Below are positions 8,194-17,071 of a stretch of 64,000 nucleotides of DNA, in pieces. Both the position numbers and the translations under genes were made by a program. The first letter of the stretch is position 1, and every line of letters begins with the position of its first letter. This DNA comes from Allokutzneria oryzae (GTDB lineage Bacteria; Actinomycetota; Actinomycetes; Mycobacteriales; Pseudonocardiaceae): NCBI RefSeq assembly GCF_042429765.1, contig NZ_JBHLZU010000020.1:360537-424536 (forward strand), given 5' to 3'. Under the pieces are notes generated by a model that searched no databases, was not told the origin of the DNA, and worked only from the letters and a program-made list of their open reading frames with translations.

Positions 8194-8544
8194 ATGCAGA
8201 AGCGCATCATGTCGGGAAACGCCCAATTTTGCTCCGCGGCTGCCGAGTACGTCCGGGCAGCGGGTGTGTACGCGGGGAACAAGGACTATGTCCTCGCTGC
8301 GGTGCGCGAGTACTGCGAGGCCGGTGACCACGCCTCTGCTCGCATGTGGCTGGAGCGACTGGAGCGTGACGAGCTTCCTGAGGACGAGCAGGCCGAGGTC
8401 GAGCTCCTGTCGTTGGAAGTGGAGTCGCACACCGACCCGGTCGGAGCCGATGCCGGCTGGATGCGGGAGCGGCTCCGTCGGCTCGCGCGGAAGTACCCGG
8501 GTTCGGATCTGGTCCGGCACAACCTGGAAGCGTTGGGAGCCTGA
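8194..8544 (+). CDS. Small helical (TPR-like) protein, partner of the ABC exporter
   Basis: A 116-residue protein that I do not recognise. It looks all-helical, with repeats of short amphipathic helices (SAAAEYVRAAGVYAG, AVREYCEAGDHASARMWLER, MRERLRRLARKYPGSDL) reminiscent of tetratricopeptide helices. There is no signal peptide or membrane segment. The start is either ATG 8194 or ATG 8209; the second has a weak AGAAG box. Its stop is 2 nt before the GTG of the giant ABC exporter, so the two are almost certainly co-transcribed and translationally coupled. It could be an adaptor or regulator of that transporter, but this is inferred from position only. Confidence 0.65.
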   Translation: MQKRIMSGNAQFCSAAAEYVRAAGVYAGNKDYVLAAVREYCEAGDHASARMWLERLERDELPEDEQAEVELLSLEVESHTDPVGADAGWMRERLRRLARKYPGSDLVRHNLEALGA

Positions 8545-8546
8545 TC

Positions 8547-11500
8547 GTGCGGCGCGGGTTTCGGTACTGGCGTGGGCTTTCGCATGCGCAGCGTCGGATC
8601 CACGCTCGGCCGGCGGAGCTGGGCACCTGGGAGGGGGAGCACGCCGGGGTCGACGCGAGGCGCAGTGTCGAGGAGTTGGAGCGGCGCTACCGAGGGGGAA
8701 ACCTGTGGCGCTCGGTGCTCTGGACGACTCGTCGGCATGTGTTCTCCTACCTGTTTGTCGGCCTCCTGTTTGTCGCTGTGGTGCCGCTGGTGCCCTGGGT
8801 GCTTCGGCGGAGCCTGGACGTGCTCGACCGCAGCGATGATCTTGCTGTGCTGGTTCCCGCGGCAGGGAGCCTCACGTTGGTGATCGTCGTGCAGGCGGTG
8901 CTGCGCTGGCTCAACACCGCGCACGTTCGGCGGCTGGTTCTGGTTGTCGAGCTGCTTGTACAGCGCTTGGTCTTCCGGCGGCTCCAGCGGGTCGACGCTC
9001 GGTGGTGCCGTGAGCGCCAGGCCACGACGCTGACCTACCTGGTGAGCTACCCCCAGCAGCTGTCCCAGCTCGCCTTCGTCGTCGAGTTCGTGATCAACTC
9101 ACTGCTGGTCGTCGCGGTCACCGGATACCTGGCGGTCGCGTTCGGCGCTGTGGTCGTGGTGCCGTTGCTGGTGGTCGTGCTGGTCACCGTGGTCCTGCAA
9201 CGGCTGGTGTTCCTGACCAACCGCGTCGAGTACGAGTACCTGAAGATCGACCGGGATCGTGGGAACCTGATCGAGCTGCTGGCCAGGAGATGGCAGGACA
9301 TCCGCCGCCAGCAGCTGGAGGGACAGCTGCTGGCCTCGGTCGCCGAGGTTCGGCAGCGGCAGCATCGGGTGCTGCGGAGAAGGGCGCCACTGGCGACGAC
9401 AACGCTGGCCCTCCAGGACACGTTCGTCACCTTCGTCTCGCTGGCCGTTGTCGGGGCAGTGATGTGGTTCTCCGGAGCCGCCTCCGTCGCCGACGTGTTC
9501 GCCCTGCTCGTGTCGGTTCGCGTGCTGCTCGGCGCTGTCCGGGGCAACTTGCTGACGTACGACTCGCTGCGCGACGCGGCCGAGACCACGCCGGAGATCG
9601 ACGCGCTGTTCACCGAAGCACCCGAGTGTGACGGGGCGGAGGCGTCACCAGCGCGGGCGGGTGCTGTTCGGATCTCGCTTCCCGGCTCGCCGGTGATGGA
9701 GATCGAGCCTGGCGAACGCGTTCTCGTGATCTGTGAGGACAGCAGCGGATCGGCCTTGCTGCGCGGTCTCGCCGCGGAAGCCGGTGGCAGGCGTGTTCTC
9801 GTGGAGAAGGGGCAGCCCCTGTTCGACGGGCCGGTCGCCGAGGTTGTCACGTTGTGGGACAAGCAGGTCGACGAGCAGCGGTACGTCAGCGCCTTGCGTG
9901 CGAGCGGGTTGCTGACCGATGTCGCGGAACGAGCTGGTGGTGACGCGGCTCTGCTGAGCGGCACCGAAAGCCGGTTGTCCGAGGGACAGACCGTTCGACT
10001 CAGCCTCGCGCAGGCCCTGTACGCCCGACCGGACGTGCTGTTGCTGGACGATGTCTTCGTTCCACTCGACCACGCCCGGGCGACACAGGTGGCCGGTGAG
10101 CTCCTCGCGCCGGGGAATGCTTGGGGCACAAGGATTTTGACCAGCTCCCGGCTTGAGCTCGTGCGTCATGTGGACCGGGTGCTCGTGGTCGGGCGGACCG
10201 GTGGGGTCCTGGTGACCAGGGAGCAACTGGCATCCGGTGAGCGCAGCGACACCGTCACGGGGCTTCTGGGGGCGGACCTGCCGGCCCGGCTGGCACAGAT
10301 CCTGGCCGTCGAAACGGACTCGGCCACGCGAACCGGGGACGAGGACGCTGTCGCCAAGGCGCGGACCTTCTCGTTCGAAGGCGAACGTGCGGTCGTCAGT
10401 GACGAGGCGTTCGAGGTCACGTCCGGCCAGCTGCCTCGCGTTCGGGACTTCTTGCGCAACGGGAGAGCGCTGTTCTCGCTGCCTCAGATGGCAGTTCTGC
10501 TGGCTGCTGTTGCCGTGTTCGTGGCCGCCGAGCTCGGAGTGGGGCTGCTTCTCGGGGCGACCGGCCCCGTCGCTGCCCAGAGCGACCCTCTCGGCTGGAT
10601 GGTGGTGCTGGCGCTGGCCGCGGTTGTCGGAGCGGTCGCTCGCTACGCGGTTGTCTTCGCTGCGCCGGGAACGGCGATCGACCTGCTCCACAACGCCATC
10701 TTCCGCTCTCTGCTGCTTTCTCCCCTGGAAGCCCGCCGCACCGGGGTGATGGGGCGGCTCGCCCGCGACTTCTTCGTGTTGGAGATGCAGACGCCGAACC
10801 AGTACACGTCGCTGGTTGCCGCTGTTGTCCAGGCACTCGGCGCGATTCTCGTTGTCGTGATCGCAACACCCGCCACAGTGCTCGTGCTGGTGCCCATCGC
10901 ACTTGCGGCGATCGTGGTCTATCGGCAAAGCCGGGTCGTGGTCCAGGCCGGGGCCCGTCTTGCCGCCGCGATCCGCGCGCCGCTGCTCACTTTCGCCTCC
11001 GGCGCACTCGACTCCGAGGGATACCGCCGGTCGCCGGTGATCCGGAGTGCGCTCGCCGAGCGGTTCGCCGACCTGGCCGGTCTGCGCGCGGCCGCGTTGA
11101 ACCGGATCGACCTGGCCAGCTTCCGGGTGTTGCTGATGATCGAGCTCATGGGCGTCGCCGTGTTCTGCGCGGCGCTCTGGGGAGCCGTCCTGCTGGCCGG
11201 GCCGGTCGCTGTCCCGATCGCCTTCCTCGTCTACGCCACCTACACGTTCTCCGCCGAGATCTGCGCACTTGTCGAGCGTTTGCAGAAGGCGGACACCATG
11301 AGCGCCCACTTCAGCAGGCTGAGCGACATGCTGGGGGAGACCACCCTGCCGCGACGTGACCAGGTGGCTCGTGAGGTTCCCAAGCGGCCGAAGGCGCTCT
11401 ACGCGTCGCTGGTGACCGGGGCAACCAAGACCGGAGGCGGGGCAGGCCCGGCGTTGAGCACGCACCGGCTGAGCGTGCGCTTCGACGACGGACGCGCGGT

Positions 11501-12188
11501 TCTCGACGATGTTTCCCTCTGTGTCGAGGGCGGTTCCACGATCGCCGTTGTTGGCCCGTCAGGCATGGGGAAGAGCACGTTGCTGGAGGTGCTCGCGGGC
11601 TTCCGGAAGCCGTCTTCCGGACAGGTCCTCGTGCACGGGCAGGAGCCCGACCTGCTGTCCGACGGGACCAGGCAACAACTCCAGTACGTGCAGAGCGACG
11701 TCCCGTTGTTCCCGTTGACCGTGCACGGGTTCCTCGATCCCTGGAGTGAGCAGGACGAGTCCGCGCTGCGACATCAGCTCGATGAGGTCTATCGAGCTCT
11801 TCGCGCCCCAGCTCCTGCTCTTGAAGCCCCGATGTCGGAACTCGAACTGGGCCGACGCCAAGTGTTGAACATCGTCCGTGCGCTGTTGCGCGAGCCGCGT
11901 GTCCTGTTGCTGGACGAGGCGACCTCCGCGCTCGACAGTGGCCGGGAGCGAACCGTCATCGAGTACGTGCGTGACCACACCCTGCGGCTGACCTGCCTTG
12001 TGGTCATGCACCGCAGTGACAACCACACGTGCTTCGACGAACTGGGGGAGCTGACGCCGCGTGGCCTTGTGCTGAAAGCCGTGGCTCAGGACGGGTCGGA
12101 GCCGCGGATGGCGGCCCACCACAGTGCCAGCGCGGCCGTGATGAGCGTGGCGCCGAGCCAGACCGGGAACCCGCCGACGTCCAGGTAG
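8547..12188 (+). CDS. Single-chain full ABC exporter (TMD-NBD-TMD-NBD) with asymmetric ATP sites
   Basis: 1213 residues. The order is TMD1 (about 65-330), NBD1 (about 370-555), TMD2 (about 640-920) and NBD2 (about 975-1180). NBD1 has lost its Walker A lysine (VLVICEDSSGSALL near 392) and has Asp502 in place of the catalytic Glu (VLLLDD), but keeps a signature LSEGQ (477-481). NBD2 has a perfect Walker A (GPSGMGKST, 1003-1011) and Walker B with Glu1124 (VLLLDEATSALD), but a broken signature (MSELE, 1096-1100). The predicted dimer therefore has one working site (NBD2 Walker plus NBD1 signature) and one dead site. This resembles eukaryotic ABCC proteins and bacterial heterodimeric exporters. The substrate is unknown. 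The last 100 bp overlap the convergent membrane-protein gene. Confidence 0.9.
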   Translation: MRRGFRYWRGLSHAQRRIHARPAELGTWEGEHAGVDARRSVEELERRYRGGNLWRSVLWTTRRHVFSYLFVGLLFVAVVPLVPWVLRRSLDVLDRSDDLAVLVPAAGSLTLVIVVQAVLRWLNTAHVRRLVLVVELLVQRLVFRRLQRVDARWCRERQATTLTYLVSYPQQLSQLAFVVEFVINSLLVVAVTGYLAVAFGAVVVVPLLVVVLVTVVLQRLVFLTNRVEYEYLKIDRDRGNLIELLARRWQDIRRQQLEGQLLASVAEVRQRQHRVLRRRAPLATTTLALQDTFVTFVSLAVVGAVMWFSGAASVADVFALLVSVRVLLGAVRGNLLTYDSLRDAAETTPEIDALFTEAPECDGAEASPARAGAVRISLPGSPVMEIEPGERVLVICEDSSGSALLRGLAAEAGGRRVLVEKGQPLFDGPVAEVVTLWDKQVDEQRYVSALRASGLLTDVAERAGGDAALLSGTESRLSEGQTVRLSLAQALYARPDVLLLDDVFVPLDHARATQVAGELLAPGNAWGTRILTSSRLELVRHVDRVLVVGRTGGVLVTREQLASGERSDTVTGLLGADLPARLAQILAVETDSATRTGDEDAVAKARTFSFEGERAVVSDEAFEVTSGQLPRVRDFLRNGRALFSLPQMAVLLAAVAVFVAAELGVGLLLGATGPVAAQSDPLGWMVVLALAAVVGAVARYAVVFAAPGTAIDLLHNAIFRSLLLSPLEARRTGVMGRLARDFFVLEMQTPNQYTSLVAAVVQALGAILVVVIATPATVLVLVPIALAAIVVYRQSRVVVQAGARLAAAIRAPLLTFASGALDSEGYRRSPVIRSALAERFADLAGLRAAALNRIDLASFRVLLMIELMGVAVFCAALWGAVLLAGPVAVPIAFLVYATYTFSAEICALVERLQKADTMSAHFSRLSDMLGETTLPRRDQVAREVPKRPKALYASLVTGATKTGGGAGPALSTHRLSVRFDDGRAVLDDVSLCVEGGSTIAVVGPSGMGKSTLLEVLAGFRKPSSGQVLVHGQEPDLLSDGTRQQLQYVQSDVPLFPLTVHGFLDPWSEQDESALRHQLDEVYRALRAPAPALEAPMSELELGRRQVLNIVRALLREPRVLLLDEATSALDSGRERTVIEYVRDHTLRLTCLVVMHRSDNHTCFDELGELTPRGLVLKAVAQDGSEPRMAAHHSASAAVMSVAPSQTGNPPTSR

Positions 12189-13042
12189 GACCAGAACAGG
12201 CCGACCAGCGGAGCCGGGACGATCAGGGCACCGTCGGCGCGGAGCTGGCGCAGGACGGTGCCCGCCGCCCGCGCGCGCTCGGCCGCGTCGTCGCCGGGCG
12301 TTGCCGGGTTGTCGGTCCGGCGGCCCGCCGGTTCGGTTCGCGCCGTGGCCCCGGAGGGATAGAGCACCGTGCCGTCGAACTCCACGGCCACGAGGCGGTC
12401 GTCGCGCGGGTCGCCGTACGCGGTGACCTCGACCGGCGAGGGCATGCGGACCAGGACCGGGTCGAAGTAGACCGGGATCCACCGCTGCGGGCCGGACTCG
12501 GTCTCCAGCCAGGACCTCGCCAGCAACCCCTTCTGCACGCGCACGCGGCGTACCAGCAGCTTGCGGGGTTCACGCCCGCGCAACCTCGCCCGCACGAGGA
12601 CGAGGCCCAGCGTCACGCCGATCACGACCACGGCGACCACCGCGCCGAACGTGATGCCGCTCGCGCCCCGGTCGGCTTGGGCGAGCAGCGCGGCGCCCGG
12701 GATCGCCGCGTTCTCCGGAGCCGTCGGGTCGTAGGCGATCTCGGTGCGGGTGCCCGGCTCCGGTGCGGTCACGGCGAGCTCCACCGGTGCGGTGACCTGC
12801 CTGCCGTCCGGAAGCGCCCACCGCACCTGCACGGTGTAGTCGTGCACGGCGGTCACCTCGCCGACCGCGCGGGCGGAGAACGTGTCCATCCTCGCTCGCG
12901 CGGAGGTGTAGGCGGACAACGAGATCGCTCCGATCGCCGCGCACACCACGAGCACCAGCAGCGCTGTCGCGAGACCGTGCCGGACGGCGCGGATGTCGAG
13001 AAGTCGTTGCGGTGGCGAGGAAATCGGGTTCACCGGGTTCAT
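12086..13042 (-). CDS. DUF3592-like membrane protein
   Basis: A 318-residue protein with three or four membrane segments: one near the N-terminus (LATALLVLVVCAAIGAISL), one in the middle (FGAVVAVVVIGVTLGLVLV) and one or two at the end (VGLFWSYL, LGATLITAALALWWAA). Between the first two is an extracytoplasmic beta-rich domain with GEVTAVHDYTVQVRWALPDG, which is the usual appearance of DUF3592. The function is unknown. ATG 13042 is preferred over GTG 13063, because the latter lies against the terminator stem of the upstream gene. The 3' end overlaps the ABC exporter gene by 103 bp in antisense. Confidence 0.75.
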   Translation of the reverse strand: MNPVNPISSPPQRLLDIRAVRHGLATALLVLVVCAAIGAISLSAYTSARARMDTFSARAVGEVTAVHDYTVQVRWALPDGRQVTAPVELAVTAPEPGTRTEIAYDPTAPENAAIPGAALLAQADRGASGITFGAVVAVVVIGVTLGLVLVRARLRGREPRKLLVRRVRVQKGLLARSWLETESGPQRWIPVYFDPVLVRMPSPVEVTAYGDPRDDRLVAVEFDGTVLYPSGATARTEPAGRRTDNPATPGDDAAERARAAGTVLRQLRADGALIVPAPLVGLFWSYLDVGGFPVWLGATLITAALALWWAAIRGSDPS

Positions 13043-13066
13043 CCTGTCTCTGTCGTGCCACACAGC

Positions 13067-13101
13067 GAGAGGGCCCGCGAGGAGTACTCGCGGGCCCTCT
13101 C
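13067..13101 (-). terminator. Terminator of the peptide-transport receptor gene
   Basis: A perfect 14-bp stem (GAGAGGGCCCGCGA and its complement) with a 7-nt loop, 17 bp after the stop codon of the receptor gene. Confidence 0.8.
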
Positions 13102-13118
13102 CGGACGATCACACTGCT

Positions 13119-14807
13119 CTACTTCACGTAGCCGATCTTCTCGAACTCGAAGCCCGCGAAGCCGAAGGCACCGAAGTTCGCCAGGGTGTCCTTCACGCCG
13201 ATGGCGTTGGGGCGCTGGTAGAGCAGCAGCGAGTGCCCGCTCTTCCAGATCTCCTCGTCCGCCTTGTTCGCCAGCTCGGCGCGCTTGGCGTCGTCCAGCT
13301 CGGAGTTGGCGTCGGTCAGCAGCTTGTTGATGGTCTCGTTGCCGATCCGGCCGTAGTTCTGGTTCACGGCATTCGGGTCGAGCTTGTAGATGCCGCCCTT
13401 GGAGCTGGCGGGCGTCGGGGTGCCGATCCAGGAGAAGTGCGTGACGTCGAAGTTGCCCTTGTTCACGTACTCCTTGAAGAACAGCTCCGAGGGCACGGTC
13501 TGGATGTCCAGCTTGACGCCGATCGCGGCCAGCATCTGCTGGGCCTGCTTGGCCTCGTTGGCGCTGGTCTCCACGGCGCTGGGGATCACGTCGCGGATGA
13601 CGAGCTCCTTGCCGTCCTTCTTGCGGGTGCCCTCACCCTCGCGCTTCCAGCCGAGCTCGTCGAGCTCCTTGGCGGCCTGGTCCTTGTTGAACGCCACCAG
13701 CTGGCCCTGGTCCTTGTAGTCCTTCAGGCCCTCGACGTAGATGTGGTTGTTCAGCGGCTTGGCGTCCGGGATGATCGCGCCGATCTGGGACTTCGCGATG
13801 GTGGTCCGGTCGATCGCCTTCTGGATGGCCAGCCGCAGCTTCGGGTCGTCCAGGATCGCGCCCTTGGCGCCGTTGAAGGTCATGTGCCGGAAGTCGGGCG
13901 CGAGGGACTTGCGGATGACCGCGCCGGGAACCGGCTTGACCTGCTGGAAGGTCGTCACGCTCGGGCCGATGTCGATGAAGTCGACGTCACCGGCGGCGAA
14001 GGCCTGCGCGGTGGAGTCGACGTCGAGCTGGCGGTAGATGATCCGCGACAGCTTGGGCTTGTCGCCCCACCACTTGTCGTTGGGCACCAGGGTGAGGATC
14101 TTGGCGCCGCGGTCGATCGAGTCCAGCTTGAACGGACCGGCCGTGGTCAGCGGCTTCTCGATCCAGCCCTCGTTGAAGACCTTCGGGTCGGAGTTGGTCG
14201 ACGCCGGGTACAGCGGGTCGAACAGCGAGCGCCAGTCACCGAACTTGTTCTTGAAGGTGACCTTGACGTCCTGGTCGGTCGCCCCGCGCTCGACCTTCTC
14301 GATGTCCTCGTAACCGGTGTTGCTGGAGGTCACGAAGGCCGCGTTGGTGCCGTTGAGCGCCTTGAACTGCGCGTCGAAGTCCTTGTAGGACAGCGGGGTG
14401 CCGTCGTACCAGACCGCCTTGGGGTTCAGCTTGTACTCGACGACCTGCTGCGGGTTGGTCGAGACGAGCTGGACGGACTCCACGTAGTTCTTGTTCGGGA
14501 TCAGCTCACCGCGCGCGTTGGGCATGTGGATGCGCGGCATCAGCGCCTCGGTGATGTCCGCGCTGTCCCGCTCGGTGCCATCGAGGTGGTGGTAGTTGAA
14601 CTGAACCGAGAGCTTGCTGACCGCCCAGCGGAGGTCGCCGCCGTCCTTCAGCTCGCTCACGGGCTTGGGGTTGATGTCGTTGGCGTCGACCTTGCCCTGA
14701 AGGTTGTTCGCCGGGTTGTTGCCGCCACCGCCACCGCAGGCCGAGAGCACGAGTGCCCCGGCCGTAAGGGCGGCAATCAGCAACGCTGGTTGCCGTCGCC
14801 CTCGCAT
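13119..14807 (-). CDS. Peptide/oligopeptide ABC transporter substrate-binding lipoprotein (SBP_bac_5)
   Basis: 562 residues. It has a lipoprotein signal: a basic start (MRGRRQPALLIAAL), a hydrophobic stretch and the lipobox LSAC followed by a Gly-rich linker. The body is a family 5 extracellular binding domain, with VEYKLNPKAVWYDGTPLSYK in the N-terminal lobe and AIQKAIDRTTIAKSQ in the second lobe. It would bind peptides or similar solutes and deliver them to the permease encoded upstream. GGAGG stands 7 nt before GTG 14810 and 10 nt before ATG 14807, so either may be the start. It follows the ATPase gene after 138 bp and may have its own promoter, as is common for a receptor needed in excess. 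Confidence 0.93.
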   Translation of the reverse strand: MRGRRQPALLIAALTAGALVLSACGGGGGNNPANNLQGKVDANDINPKPVSELKDGGDLRWAVSKLSVQFNYHHLDGTERDSADITEALMPRIHMPNARGELIPNKNYVESVQLVSTNPQQVVEYKLNPKAVWYDGTPLSYKDFDAQFKALNGTNAAFVTSSNTGYEDIEKVERGATDQDVKVTFKNKFGDWRSLFDPLYPASTNSDPKVFNEGWIEKPLTTAGPFKLDSIDRGAKILTLVPNDKWWGDKPKLSRIIYRQLDVDSTAQAFAAGDVDFIDIGPSVTTFQQVKPVPGAVIRKSLAPDFRHMTFNGAKGAILDDPKLRLAIQKAIDRTTIAKSQIGAIIPDAKPLNNHIYVEGLKDYKDQGQLVAFNKDQAAKELDELGWKREGEGTRKKDGKELVIRDVIPSAVETSANEAKQAQQMLAAIGVKLDIQTVPSELFFKEYVNKGNFDVTHFSWIGTPTPASSKGGIYKLDPNAVNQNYGRIGNETINKLLTDANSELDDAKRAELANKADEEIWKSGHSLLLYQRPNAIGVKDTLANFGAFGFAGFEFEKIGYVK

Positions 14808-14944
14808 CACGCCAGTTCCTCCACTGCTTACTAGTCGCCCGCTTTGTGTATTTCGGGCGTCGATCAGGTGGACCCTACGTCGAACTTTTTCGGTTCGCCC
14901 AGCACAGCCGTATAACACCACAATGGCGTTCGCTGGGTCGCGTG

Positions 14945-17071
14945 TCACACGACCTCGCGGACCTCGGCGTAGTGACACGCCACCTCGTGGTCGCGCCCGT
15001 GCCGCTCCCGTGGCGGGTGTGACTCCAGGCATCGCTGCTTCTTGTCCTCGGGCAGTGCCGCGAACTTGAAACAACGGGTCCGGAACCGGCAGCCGCTCGG
15101 CGGGTTCGCCGGGCTGGGGAGGTCGCCGGTGAGAATGATCCGTTCCCGCTGCCGTTCCTTGACCGGGTCCGGAATGGGGATCGCCGACAGCAGCGCCTGG
15201 GTGTACGGGTGCTCCGGACTGCCGAAGACCGCGTCCACGTCACCGATCTCGACGATCTTGCCGAGGTACATCACCGCGACCCGGTCGGCGATGTGCCGCA
15301 CCACCGACAGGTCGTGCGCGACGAACAGGTACGACAGGCCCAGCTTGGCCTTGAGCTCGTCGAGCAGGTTGATGACACCGGCCTGGATGGAGACGTCCAG
15401 CGCGGAGACCGGCTCGTCCAGCACGATCAGCTTGGGCTCCAGCGCCAGCGCCCTGGCGATGCCGATGCGCTGCCGCTGCCCGCCGGAGAACTCCGCCGGG
15501 TAGCGCGCGGCGTGCTCGGCGCGCAGGCCGACGAGGCCGAGCAGCTCCGGCACCCGCTTCTGGATCTCGGCCTTGGAGAAGCCGTGCACCTGCATCGGCT
15601 CCGCGAGCACGTCGCTGATCGGCATGCGCGGGTCGAGCGAGGCCATCGGGTCCTGGAACACCACCTGCATGTCCCGGCGGATGGCCTTCTTGTCCTTCGC
15701 GGGGATGTCGCCGACGCTGCGGCCGAGCACCGAGATCCCGCCGCCGGTCGGCTTCTCCAGCCCCAGGATCTCCATCAGCGTCGTGGTCTTGCCGCAGCCG
15801 GACTCGCCGACGAGGCCCAGCGTCTCGCCCTCGCGGATGTCGAAGCTGATGCCGTCGACCGCGTGCACGGTGCCGACCTTGCGGCGGAACACCACGCCCT
15901 TGGTCACCTCGAACTGCTTGACCAGCTCGTCGACGCTCAGCACGACCTGGCGGTCCTCGCGCGGGACCGAGGCGATCTCGGCCTCCTCGACGACCTCGGC
16001 GCCGAAGACCTCGGCGGGGTCCGGCTCCTTGCTGGCGATCTCCGCGCTGCGGATGCACGCGGCGCGGTGCGGGTTGTCGACACCCGTCCGGGTGTCCACA
16101 ATGGACAGCGGTGGCTCCTCGGTGTCGCACGCGGCGACGTGCATCGGGCAGCGCGGGCCGAAGGGGCAGCCCGGCGGCAGCGACACCAGTGACGGCGGCT
16201 GGCCGACGATGGGCACCAGCGGCTGCTTCTCCTCGGCGTCCAGCCGCGGGATCGAGCCGAGCAGGCCCAGCGTGTAGGGCATCCTCGGCGCGGCGTAGAT
16301 CTGCTCGACCTCACCGGACTCCACCGCGCGGCCCGCGTACATCACCAGCAGCTTGTCGGCGAAGCCCGCCACGACGCCGAGGTCGTGGGTGATGATCACG
16401 ATGCCCGCGCCGGTGACCTCCTGCGCGGTCTTGAGCACCTCAAGGACCTGCGCCTGCACCGTCACGTCCAACGCCGTCGTCGGCTCGTCCGCGATGATCA
16501 GGTCGGGGTCGTTGGCGATGCCCATGGCGATCACCGCGCGCTGGCGCATACCGCCGGAGAACTCGTGCGGGAACGCCTTCGCGCGCTGGCCGGCGTTGGG
16601 GATGCCCACCAGGTCGAGCAGCTCGACGGCCCGGTTGGCCGCCTGCTGCTTGGTGACCTTTCCCTTGCCGTGCACCAGGATCGTCTCCGCGATCTGGTCG
16701 CCGACGGTGTAGACCGGCGTCAGCGCGGACAGCGGGTCCTGGAAGACCATCGCGATCCGCTTGCCGCGGATCTGCGAGAGTTCCCGGTCGGAGCGGCCGA
16801 GCAGCTCCTTGCCCTGGAACCGGATCGAGCCGGTGATCTTCGCCTGCGGCGGCAGCAGGCCCATCACGGCCAGGGAGGACACGGACTTGCCGGAGCCGGA
16901 CTCGCCGACGATGCCGAGCACCTCGCCCCGGTCGACGCGGTAGCTCAGGCCGCGCACCGCGCGGACCCGGCCGTCCTCGCTCGGGAAGGACACGTCGAGG
17001 TCGGTGACCTCGAGCAGCGGTCCGGTGTTCGCCGACGCCGGGGCGTCGAACTGGATGTCAGCGCTGGTCAT
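14945..17071 (-). CDS. Fused double ATP-binding protein of the peptide ABC importer (DppD-DppF type)
   Basis: 708 residues containing two complete nucleotide-binding domains in one chain. The first half has GESGSGKSVSSLAVMG, signature SGGMRQR and Walker B LIIADEPTTALDV. The second has GESGCGKTTTLMEILG, SGGQRQR and LIVLDEPVSALDV. Each half ends in the oligopeptide/dipeptide C-terminal region with cysteines (PPGCPFGPRCPMH; PSGCRFRTRCFKF) that in this family can bind an iron-sulfur cluster. Both ATP sites look intact, in contrast to the exporter at 8547-12188. The start overlaps the stop of the permease gene by 4 bp (ATGA), so they are translationally coupled. Confidence 0.95.
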   Translation of the reverse strand: MTSADIQFDAPASANTGPLLEVTDLDVSFPSEDGRVRAVRGLSYRVDRGEVLGIVGESGSGKSVSSLAVMGLLPPQAKITGSIRFQGKELLGRSDRELSQIRGKRIAMVFQDPLSALTPVYTVGDQIAETILVHGKGKVTKQQAANRAVELLDLVGIPNAGQRAKAFPHEFSGGMRQRAVIAMGIANDPDLIIADEPTTALDVTVQAQVLEVLKTAQEVTGAGIVIITHDLGVVAGFADKLLVMYAGRAVESGEVEQIYAAPRMPYTLGLLGSIPRLDAEEKQPLVPIVGQPPSLVSLPPGCPFGPRCPMHVAACDTEEPPLSIVDTRTGVDNPHRAACIRSAEIASKEPDPAEVFGAEVVEEAEIASVPREDRQVVLSVDELVKQFEVTKGVVFRRKVGTVHAVDGISFDIREGETLGLVGESGCGKTTTLMEILGLEKPTGGGISVLGRSVGDIPAKDKKAIRRDMQVVFQDPMASLDPRMPISDVLAEPMQVHGFSKAEIQKRVPELLGLVGLRAEHAARYPAEFSGGQRQRIGIARALALEPKLIVLDEPVSALDVSIQAGVINLLDELKAKLGLSYLFVAHDLSVVRHIADRVAVMYLGKIVEIGDVDAVFGSPEHPYTQALLSAIPIPDPVKERQRERIILTGDLPSPANPPSGCRFRTRCFKFAALPEDKKQRCLESHPPRERHGRDHEVACHYAEVREVV

